Part shown: piece after piece, positions 19,444-28,400 of the stretch
How the letters are laid out: each line of letters starts with the position of its first letter
Position numbering within the stretch: the first letter of the stretch is position 1
Source: Oscillospiraceae bacterium UBA3851
GTDB taxonomy: Bacteria; Bacillota; Clostridia; Oscillospirales; Oscillospiraceae
NCBI GenBank assembly: GCA_002392625.1
Contig: DGHJ01000072.1
Coordinates: forward strand, 1 to 39,808
DNA length: 39,808 nt
Direction: 5' to 3'
Program-made: the position numbers and the translations under genes
Notes under the pieces: model-generated
The model's input: only the letters and a program-made list of their open reading frames with translations
Told to the model about the DNA's origin: nothing
The model's database searches: none

Positions 19444-21528
19444 TTATACAGTCCACCAGCCGGCAAAGTACATGTACCGGGTGGCGGTGGCCGGCACCTC
19501 GGAGTAAAAGCGCACCTGGAGCTCGCCGGAGGCTGTGACGCGCGCCTCGCCGCCCACGGTGTTGTTGACCGCCAGCGGCGTGGGGTACGATGCGGACGGC
19601 TGCGCCGCTGCGCCAACGGTGGCCACGGTGATCCACGTGTTTGCCGCGATGGCCACGCCGGAGATCTTGACATAGCCCCGGCACCAGCAGGCCGCCAGAT
19701 ACGGGTACAGCCGCACCCCGATGGCGTGATCCGACGCGCCGGATGTGGTGTCCGGCGTGACGGTGACGGAGGTGTACGCGGTGGTTTGCCCGGTGCCGCC
19801 GGAGGCCACCTCCAGGGGCGTGGTCAGCTTCAGGTCCCACGCCACCTGCAGCTCGCCGTCCGCCTCGGCGTATTTGCCGAAGGCGGCGCCCGTGCCGCCC
19901 CTGCGCAGGTTCAGCGTCACCGACGCCGTGGGGATGGTCACCTCAACGGTGCGGCTGCCGCCCAGGCTATCCGTGACCCGGAACTGTACCGCGTACGAGC
20001 TGGACGCGGACAGGCCCGCGTTCGCAACGGTTGCCGTGTTGTTGGTCAGTGTTGCCCAGCTGCTCCAGCTCCCGCCGGACACGCGGCGTCTCCATTGGAT
20101 GGTCCGCACGTTGTTGCCGTTGCAGCTGGACACGCTGCCCTTGCACTTTACGCTCAGGTACGTGCCGCTCTCGTCCGCCGTTCCGCCGCTGTCGCAGCGG
20201 AAGGCCTCTGCCGCGGAGATGGTCGGAGTGCTGTAGGCGTAGATTTTCGGTCCCGTCACCGTCACCGTGCTGCTGACGCGGTCTCGGCTGTCCGTCACCT
20301 GCACCTTCACCGTGCGCGTCGTGGACGCCAGCACCGCCGAGGTGGCCGGACTGGCCGTCAGCGTCTGGCCGGTGGCGTCGATCTTCACCGTCCGGCGCTT
20401 GAAGGTGGACCCCTGGCTGTCGGTGTTGTCGAAGGTCGTCGTCACCTTGTACTTGCTGAAGCCCTGCACGGCAATGCCCCAGCCCGCCACCGTTGCGTTG
20501 TCGTTCACCAACGCCACGCTGGCCGAGCACGACGGCCTGACACTGTCCGGGATGGTCATGGTCACGGTCTTCACGTCCGTGCCCAGCACCGTGCTGCCGT
20601 TCAGCGTCGTCAGCGTCAGCGTGACGCTCACCGTCTGGCCGGTTGTGTTCTGGGCTGCCAGGCTCAAAAGCGGCGTCCAGGATCTTGTCAGCGTGTTTCC
20701 GGAGCCGGAGAACTCGCTCATGCCGATGCTGCTGCTGTAGGAGCCGCACACGTAGGTCAGCGTGTGGGAAAAGTCCGTGCTGGCGCGGGTGATGGTCAGG
20801 GTCTGGGCGGTGCCCAGCGTGCCGCTGGCCACCGTCAGCTTTGACAGGGCCGGGCTGTTGAGCGTAATGGTCACGCTGTTGGTGCCGATGCTGGCCCCGC
20901 CGCTGAACGTCTCCACGGTGATTTTGGCGCTCACCTTGCCGTCCACGGCGTACTGCATCAGCGTCAGGGGCGGCGTCCATGTGGTCGATGCGCCCACCCC
21001 CGTTGCAATGGTCACCGCTGCGTTGCTGCCGATCCGGTATGTCAGCGTATGGGTAAAGCTGGTGCTCGCCCGGTTGACGGTGATGGTCTGTGCCACGCCC
21101 AGGGTGCCGTTGGCCACCGTCAGCGTGGATGCGCGGGGGATCGCCGTCAGCGTCATGGACCCGGACAGGCTCATGGGTCCGGGGGTGTAGCTCACCGTGT
21201 CCATGTCAATGGACGCCGCTGCGGTCATGGTCTTTCTTCCGTCCGCGTCGTGGGTGATGGTGGCCGTCCCCTCGGCCACGGTCAGCGTTCCGTGCTTGGT
21301 GATGCTCACCTGCGGCGCGCCGGCCTTTGTCTTGCTGCTCACCACGGAGCCGTTCAGGCTCACGGACCAGCCCACCCGGTACTGGCTGAAATTCCAGTCG
21401 CCGCTGGTCAGATACAGCTGCCAGCTGACGGTGGAGCTGTTGCTGGCCGTGCTGGTCGCCGTCTCCGTCAGCTTCAGGTACAGCGTGTACCCGTTTGACG
21501 TGGTGGCGGAATGGATCGTCGTTGCCAT
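19444..21528 (-). CDS. Large beta-repeat phage structural protein (DUF859-like)
   Basis: A 694-residue Thr/Ser-rich beta protein. It resembles DUF859 minor structural proteins of Firmicutes phages: an N-terminal domain (SNGYTLYLKLTETATSTASN, DWNFSQYRVGWSVSLNGSVV), Ig-like repeats with two close copies of the phrase 'LTVA.GTLG.AQT.T..RAST.F.HTLTY', a region with DSRDRVSSTVTV, and a C-terminal GGTGAAFGKYAEADGELQV segment typical of fibre ends. It probably forms host-contacting fibres or a distal tail part. It ends 36 bases before the next gene. Confidence 0.7.
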   Translation of the reverse strand: MATTIHSATTSNGYTLYLKLTETATSTASNSSTVSWQLYLTSGDWNFSQYRVGWSVSLNGSVVSSKTKAGAPQVSITKHGTLTVAEGTATITHDADGRKTMTAAASIDMDTVSYTPGPMSLSGSMTLTAIPRASTLTVANGTLGVAQTITVNRASTSFTHTLTYRIGSNAAVTIATGVGASTTWTPPLTLMQYAVDGKVSAKITVETFSGGASIGTNSVTITLNSPALSKLTVASGTLGTAQTLTITRASTDFSHTLTYVCGSYSSSIGMSEFSGSGNTLTRSWTPLLSLAAQNTTGQTVSVTLTLTTLNGSTVLGTDVKTVTMTIPDSVRPSCSASVALVNDNATVAGWGIAVQGFSKYKVTTTFDNTDSQGSTFKRRTVKIDATGQTLTASPATSAVLASTTRTVKVQVTDSRDRVSSTVTVTGPKIYAYSTPTISAAEAFRCDSGGTADESGTYLSVKCKGSVSSCNGNNVRTIQWRRRVSGGSWSSWATLTNNTATVANAGLSASSSYAVQFRVTDSLGGSRTVEVTIPTASVTLNLRRGGTGAAFGKYAEADGELQVAWDLKLTTPLEVASGGTGQTTAYTSVTVTPDTTSGASDHAIGVRLYPYLAACWCRGYVKISGVAIAANTWITVATVGAAAQPSASYPTPLAVNNTVGGEARVTASGELQVRFYSEVPATATRYMYFAGWWTV

Positions 21529-21529
21529 C

Positions 21530-22342
21530 TCAGCCCTCCCATCGGAATACCAGCCCGCTGGCGCCGTCCTCGATCTTCCACTTCCCCACCCGCAAGGTGG
21601 CCAGCGCCGTGACGTCGGTGATGTACAGCTGGTTGTTGCTCATATAGGCCACCTTCACGTCGTCCTGCCAGAAGCTCAGCTCGTCGGCGGCGTAGATGGC
21701 ACGGAAGCCCGCCTGGGCGATGATCTCGTATTCCGCGCCGTTCACCGTTCGCATCTCCGTGGTAAGGTTCTGCCCTATGGCGATGCCGATAATGGGCGTC
21801 GTGTCCTCCCGGAAGTCCACGATGCCGCTGCGGATATAGCCCTCGCTGGCGATCCGCCACGCTTCAAAGTCCGCGTCCACGGCCTGCATGTTGGCCAGCA
21901 GCTCGCTGTTGTACGTCACGTACTGCGTCAGGCTGGAGGCCGTGGCGTTCAGCTGCTGGGTGATGCTTTCCTGGAACGATCCGAAGATGCTCTGGGCCAC
22001 GTAGTCGTTCTGGATGGCCAGCAGCTGCACCCGCAGCCCGCCGTCCCCCTCGATCACGTCTCCCAGCTGCTCGATCATGGCCCGCAGGCCGCTCAGATCC
22101 ACGGCGGTATGGCTCTCCACCGTGTCCGCCGTTTTGATGATCAGCGCCTTCAGATACTGCACCTGCTGGAAGATCTCCGCGCTGGCCTGCTTCGTTGCCG
22201 CCTGGGTCGCCTGCTGCACCGCCACGGATCCCGCGTCTCCGCCGCCGTGCAGTGCCACGCTTAGGTATTCCTGCAGCTGGTACAAATAATCGTAGACAGC
22301 CCGGTCCTGCACGTTAGCAGGCGGCGGCGTCAGCTTGACCAT
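21530..22342 (-). CDS. Phage tail-associated protein
   Basis: A 270-residue protein; the start at 22342 is set by GAGAGGTGAGAG upstream. It has a helical N-terminal half (YDYLYQLQEYLSVALHGG, later an amphipathic stretch QESITQQLNATASSL) and a beta-rich C-terminal half resembling the end of siphophage tail-tip or podophage fibre-adaptor proteins (YMSNNQLYITDVTALATLRV, KWKIEDG). It follows the giant ORF's terminator-like hairpin and is the first gene of the fibre/lysis block. Confidence 0.6.
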   Translation of the reverse strand: MVKLTPPPANVQDRAVYDYLYQLQEYLSVALHGGGDAGSVAVQQATQAATKQASAEIFQQVQYLKALIIKTADTVESHTAVDLSGLRAMIEQLGDVIEGDGGLRVQLLAIQNDYVAQSIFGSFQESITQQLNATASSLTQYVTYNSELLANMQAVDADFEAWRIASEGYIRSGIVDFREDTTPIIGIAIGQNLTTEMRTVNGAEYEIIAQAGFRAIYAADELSFWQDDVKVAYMSNNQLYITDVTALATLRVGKWKIEDGASGLVFRWEG

Positions 22343-22375
22343 GCTCTCACCTCTCTTCTCCGTCAGTATAGCAAA

Positions 22376-22406
22376 CGGGGCGGGGTGCTCTCCACACCCC
22401 ACCCCG
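22376..22406. terminator. GC-rich hairpin after the giant ORF
   Basis: CGGGGCGGGGTG pairs with CACCCCACCCCG with one mismatch and a 7-base loop, followed on the minus strand by GTTTGC. A TATACT hexamer (22372-22367) just after it could be a -10 for the downstream genes. Confidence 0.6.
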
Positions 22407-22416
22407 CTCTGTCTTG

Positions 22417-25400
22417 TCAATCCTTGGTCCAGGTCGCCAGCGTCTTGTTCACGTCAGAGTACAGGCCGCATTCAACCAAGATCCTGCGGATCCGTTCCAT
22501 CTCTGCGCGGTTGTTCTCTCGATATGCCTTGAGATACATTGGCTTGAACGTGGATGTCATGGATGACATGACGGCAGACCTCGCTTCTTTTTCCGTCTTG
22601 CCGGCCTTCATCTTGTCCTTAATGATTCCGTCCATTTTGTTCTTGGCCGTGGTAAAATGGCCGTTGTTCCAGGCTGCCTTCATGCCCTTCACGGTGTTTT
22701 CCTCGTCCGTGGCCCAATCCACAGGATGCCCGGAGATATCGCCCACATTGCCAACGATGCCCCGGAAGATGTTGTACACGTTCTCTGCCGGGATGCCGAA
22801 GGCCGACGCCGCGTCCATAGCGATCACATGGATATCGCCGCCGATCTCACTGCCCTTCTCCTCCAGGTTGGACAAGTGCGCCGTCAGATTCCCCACGTCG
22901 TTGATCCAGTCGTTGACCATATCCACCAGCGGCACAGACAGCGTGTCGTATGTCGTCTTGCCCTGCACCTTATTGACAATGGCTTCGATCCCGCCCGTCA
23001 CCATGGAGCCGTAGGCCGGGATCAGCAGGTTCACGCCGTTTGTGCCCATATCCATCAGGATCCGTTTCACGACGCTCTCAACGGTCAGCTCCTCCTCGTC
23101 GTCCTTGTACCGCCCCAGCCTATTTCTGACGGCGTAGGCAAGGAACGACATGGCGGCAAACACCGCCAGGGAGGCGATCTGCGACCCCGCAGCACGCGTC
23201 ATCTGCAGCCGGGCTTCCTTCACTCCCGTACCCTTTCGCTTGGCCGCCTCCAGATTTCCCACGGCGTCCCAGATGATACCGGCGTTTTGCAGCGGCTGGG
23301 TCTGGAACATGACCAGGGATCGGCTCAGTCTGTCGGTCTTCTTCTGCACCTCCGGCCGGTGCAGCGCGTCGTACATGGGCTGGGTGTTCTCCAGCACCTT
23401 CTCGTAGAGCTCCGTCACGGCGTCCCAGTAGCCCGCGTCACCCTTGTGCAGCCCGTCCAGCTCCACCTGCTTCTTGGTGGCCAGCCACAGCGCCGCCGTG
23501 GTGGCTACGTCCATGTTCTGGATCCATTTCAGCGGGTTCAGTGCGTCGTTCTTGACGTGCTCGTCCAGCCACCTGGTCACGGCGTCGCTGTCCTTCGCCA
23601 CCATGGCGATCTCCTGCATGCTCATGCCTCGCCGGCGCATGTAGTGGGCTGCCGTGTGCTCGTCGATCTCGGCGAACAGCTCCTGGGCAAATCTCCCGTT
23701 GTCGTGGCCGAACAGCCGTACGATGGTGGTTTGGTACGGGAACAGCGCCCGCTGGCTCAGATACAGTCCCGCCGTGGAGTAGGAGGCCGCCTGCTTGATG
23801 GTCACGCTGATGTTGGAGAGCAGCGTCGCCTTCACAAAGGCGTCCTGCAGCGCGTCCAGCACCTCGTGGGTCTCCATCTTCCGCGGCGTCTGCAGATCAT
23901 CCACCGCTTGCTGAAGCAGCTTAAAATCTTCGGATACAAAGGCCGTTTCGGCTGTTTCCGTCTCTCCCATCAGCCGGACGCCCGTGGCTTTTTTGAAATT
24001 CTTGATCGGAGCCATGAGGCCGTAGATGTTGGCCACCTTTCCGATGTGGTCGTTGATCACATCGGAGAGGCCCCAGATCACCAGCGTATTGGACGCGCCC
24101 TCCTGGATAGATTTCAGTGATCCCCACCCCTCAAGCGTTGCGTCGAACTTCACTCCTTCGCTCTCTTTATTTATGGTGCCCTTGTATACCTGGAACGGGA
24201 TGTAGTTTCGCGTGGTAGCCATGCGGCGGTGCTTGACCTGCAGTGTTGCCTCGTTGATGGCCTTCTGCGCCATTTCGTTAAAGAACTTTTTGGCGGCGTC
24301 CATGTAGTCCTTTGCCCACTCGTCCATGGTGCCGTACAGGGCGGAGACGTCCTCCTGGGAGATGTTGTCCACCTGCTGGCCCACGCGCTGCGCCTCGCCG
24401 TACCGTCCCTTTTTCTCCAGCTTCGCGTCCGGGATCCTGGCGCCGCCTCTTTGCAGGTGCTCCGTGGTGCCGTTGGTGGCCTCTCGCTCCCATGTGAGGA
24501 TGATCTGCATGGCCTGCATCTCCGTCATCTGCACGTCCGCGCCGCCGATGCGGTATGTTCTCTGTTTCGTGGCGCTCTCCCGCATCCGCTTTCCCTGGAA
24601 TCTTTCAAAGAGCTTTTCCGCTTCCATGGTGAAAAAGTCTCTTTTCCTCACACCCTTGTTCAGCCCCTCGTAGACCTTCCACAGCATGGTGTTATCGTCG
24701 TAGTCGCACATCCGCCGCACGTTGCGCTCCACGTTAGCTACCCGCCGCATGGCGGCCGCCGCGGTCACGGCAGCCTTGTTGTGCCGCGTTCTGACGTCAT
24801 AGGTCCGTTGCTGCCGGATGATGCCCGCACCCACCTCGTAGTTGGAGATCTTCTCCGTTTCGGAGATCTGGTACTTGGCCAGCCGCAGCGTTTCCTTGAT
24901 GCCCCACAGCACCTCGTACACGTCCTTCAGCTGCGCAGTCGTCAGCTCACGCACCGCCTTGCCGTCCAGCTTTTCCCGCAGCTTTGCCACCTCACCGGCG
25001 AAGTCCTCGTCGTACTCCAGCGCGTAGTCGCTGTCGTTGCTCTCCTTTAGAGCCTTGTACTCGTCCTCGATCCGCCGCATCTGCTTGTTGAACATCTCCC
25101 GGCTCTTGGTGTCCTCCCGCTCGCCGCGGGTGTCCAGCATCAGCGCAACGTCCATGCAGCTCTTCATCAGTCCGATAGGCGCATAGCGGCTGTCTGTGGG
25201 GTGCAGGATCATCTGCCGGAAATCGTTGGCCATGCGCTTGATGCCTTCTCCGTACTTCTGCCGCGCCGTGGTTTCTCTGTTCCGCGCCCGCTCCCGCTCC
25301 AGCAGCTGCTCCGTATGCTGCCGGCTATGGTACACCTCCTCCTGCAGTCGCCCGGCATAGGTGGCCTTGTAGCCTCGTGCCACCTCTGCCATCACCATGT

Positions 25401-28400
25401 CGATCAGGTCATTGGCGCAGTGCTCCGTTGCAAGAGCCATGTTCACGCTGTAGGGATTTTCATAGGAGGGCTGCAGCTCGCCGTACACCTCCGCCATCCG
25501 CCGCAGCTGATCCGCCGGGTTCGTGATGCTCTCCGGGAAGTAGGTGTAACCGAACTTCTCCCCCAGCTCCGCGTAGGCCACGTCGATGGGAGCGCCGCTC
25601 TTGCCCGTCACCAGGCCCAGCCGCCGGCCGTTCTCCCGCCAGAAGGCTCCCCATTCGGTAAAGTCGTTGATGGCCGCCTGGCTGACCTTTGTCCGGTTCT
25701 TCCACAGGTGCTTCTTCAGGTTCTCCCAGGTCTGGGCCTCTTCACCGTTGGCGAGCACCGAGGCGGACTTCACCACCCTGGCCGCTGCCGGCGCCGCCAG
25801 GCGCTTCAGCTCCTCGTAGGTGATCCCGTCCTTCCGTGCCGCGTAGTCGATCAGCTTCTTCACGTCCTCGTGGATCTCGCTCTCGGCCACGGAGCCGTCG
25901 TAGGCGCGGATGAGCTCCCGGCCCACCCGCTCCGGCGAGAAGGTGGCCTTGTTCTTCCAGTTGTCCCGGCTCTCCCGCGCGTCCGCCAGCTTCCGCTCTG
26001 TTGCGCGCAAAGCCTTCCGGAACGCCTTGACCTGCCCCCGCAGCGCCTCGTTCTCCTGCTGCAGCGTCTCCATGCTGTCCCCCACGCGGGATTTGTGGCC
26101 GTTGTCTTTTTGGGGGTTGCTTTTTGCGGACTGATCGGATATACTATTCATAGATGCAGAGCTGATGGGCGGAGCGACCCCTCCCCGGGAGTAGGCAACT
26201 CGGGTGATGCCCCCGCCGGTGGTAGGCTCTGCATTTGCCTTGCCCGGCAAATGAAAAGTTGTCCCCTCCGGCGTGAGAACCCTATGCACTTTATACCGGT
26301 AGCCCTTTGTCATCTTCACCACAACAGCCATATTCACGCGCACCCCATCAATCTCGATAGGTGCAGCAATAGTGGTCGTGTCGTATCCTCTCCACTTGTG
26401 GTCTTTATGCTCGTCGATCTGGATTCCTCTCTTCAGAACACGCGGAATCGCCTGATAGGCTGCCGCTTCTCCCGCAGTTCGGATATAGTCCAGACTTCTG
26501 TTGATATCCGTTTCCGTAAGCTCGATGACTCCAAACCCCTTCCTGTCGACTTTCAGTCCAGAACGTCTAAGCATCGAAAACACTTTCTTAACGAACGCAG
26601 CCTTCGAAAGGCCATCCCACCCATCGTAGGAGATGGTTGTAACAGGCTCCATCTGCAGAAGCACTTTCTCATTGTTCCGAAGTTGTTTTTTTACGCTTGC
26701 GCTTTCATCCTCCGACATGACATATCCTGCAGTATTCTCGGCGAATACTGCTTTATTTTTTTGGAAGTCCGGCACCTTCTCCCGCCGCTGCTCCTCCGTC
26801 ATTTCCCGCCGGCTCTCCGTCAGCCGTGCCTCAATTTCGCCGGCCGTATTGTGGTAGAGCTCCCGCGCATCCATATCCCGGTTGTATTCCGTCGCAGTAC
26901 GCAGATCGAACATGGCGTCGTCATAGGCCTCGTACAGCTCGCCCTGATCGCTGTTCCGCATGGCCTCGTCCATTTCATTCCAGCGGGTGAAGTCTCCGGT
27001 TTCCTGTGCCTTCAGGTTTTCCCTGTTGATGGCGCGGACCTGTTTCCTGGTCTCCTCATCCATCTGCTCCCACGCAGCGTCCCGTCTCGCTTCCGCATCT
27101 CTGACCTGGCTGTCGTGGCTTCTCGGAGCGGTCCCGCGGTTGATCCGATCCTGCCAGTACTCCTCATTGGCTCCGCTGGGCCGTTCCTCCTGGTGCTGGA
27201 TCTCGTGCTGCACCTCGTGGAGCACGGTGCCTTTTCTCAGTGCGGCGTCAAGGTCCTTGCTCAGAGCAATGCCGTCACCGCCTCGCTGTCCCCATGCGCC
27301 CAGCTCCTCCACAACGCGGAACGGAACATCTCGCAGGGCAGGGATCCTTTTGAATAGTTCATCGTGCTGTAGGACATTACCCAGCGTGGCATTGCCTCGC
27401 TGCACTCTCTCAGACAATCTCTTCTGCTCCTGGCTCCACGTGGGTCTCAGCTCCTGCATCTCCGCCATCTCGTTCTCCGTGATGGTCCCCACAATGAACT
27501 TTTCCACCAGGTCTTGATACCGTGCGTACTCAGGATGATCCACTCGGAACTGTGCGTCGCCGTTGGGATAGTATTTTGCCTCCCGGTCGCTGATCTCCGT
27601 CACCCAGTTTCCTGCGGCGTCCCGGATCACGCCGGTCTCCTTCCAGATCTCCGCTTCACTGGCACCATTGCGTTCCATGACGTCAGCCTGTCGGAACTCA
27701 CCGTCGGTCGCGCGGACAAAGCTCATCCGCCCCTCACCCGGGGCGGTGTTTTTTTGCCCGCGGCCCTCAAGCGCCCGCCGGGTGCCCTGGCGCCGCGTCT
27801 CGTCCTTCACGGCGTTCAGCACCTCCGCCAGCTCCGGCGCCACAGCGGACAGATCCCCGGCGAACACGCCCATGTCGCCCAGGCTGTCGCACACGACCTC
27901 CTCCCAGATCTGGTCCATGGTCATACCGCTGCCGGCGTAGTCCTCGCCATAGGCGTCCAGGATCGCTTCCAGGCCCTCCTGGCCGTACTTCTCCAGCAGC
28001 GTCTCGTATACCTCCGCCGGCTCGATCTCATGCTTGGCGATGGCGTCGTGCCCCGCCTCGTGCCGCATGATCTGATCGGCGGTGTAGTTGGGATCGTCCG
28101 CCCGGATATATACGGTGTTCCCCCGGATGAAGCCCCGGCACGTCTCGCCGTCCACGGTCATGTACCCGCCGGTGTAAAAGTACGGTGTCAGCCCACGGGC
28201 CCGCGCCTGGGCCGCCGCCTTCTCCATGGCCGGGCTCAGGTTGCCCGTCACCATGCGCAGCTTGTCCGTCCGGCTGCCGCGGGTGGAGCCGATCAGGTCT
28301 GCGCTGCTCCGTACTTTTTCCGCAACGCGGACTTCAGCTGCTCCGCCGTCTGCCGCGCCTCCGGCACGTCCTCGCCCCGGCGCAGCCTCTCCTGTGTCTG

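Noticed and set aside
18521..19840. 439-codon reading of the tail-fibre-like gene
   Set aside because: The first 220 codons overlap other genes and are Arg/His/Gly-rich; the start at 19177 has AAGGAGG.
19141..20844. Long plus-strand ORF opposite the beta-repeat protein
   Set aside because: His/Arg/Ala-rich shadow of a high-GC gene; no ribosome binding site.
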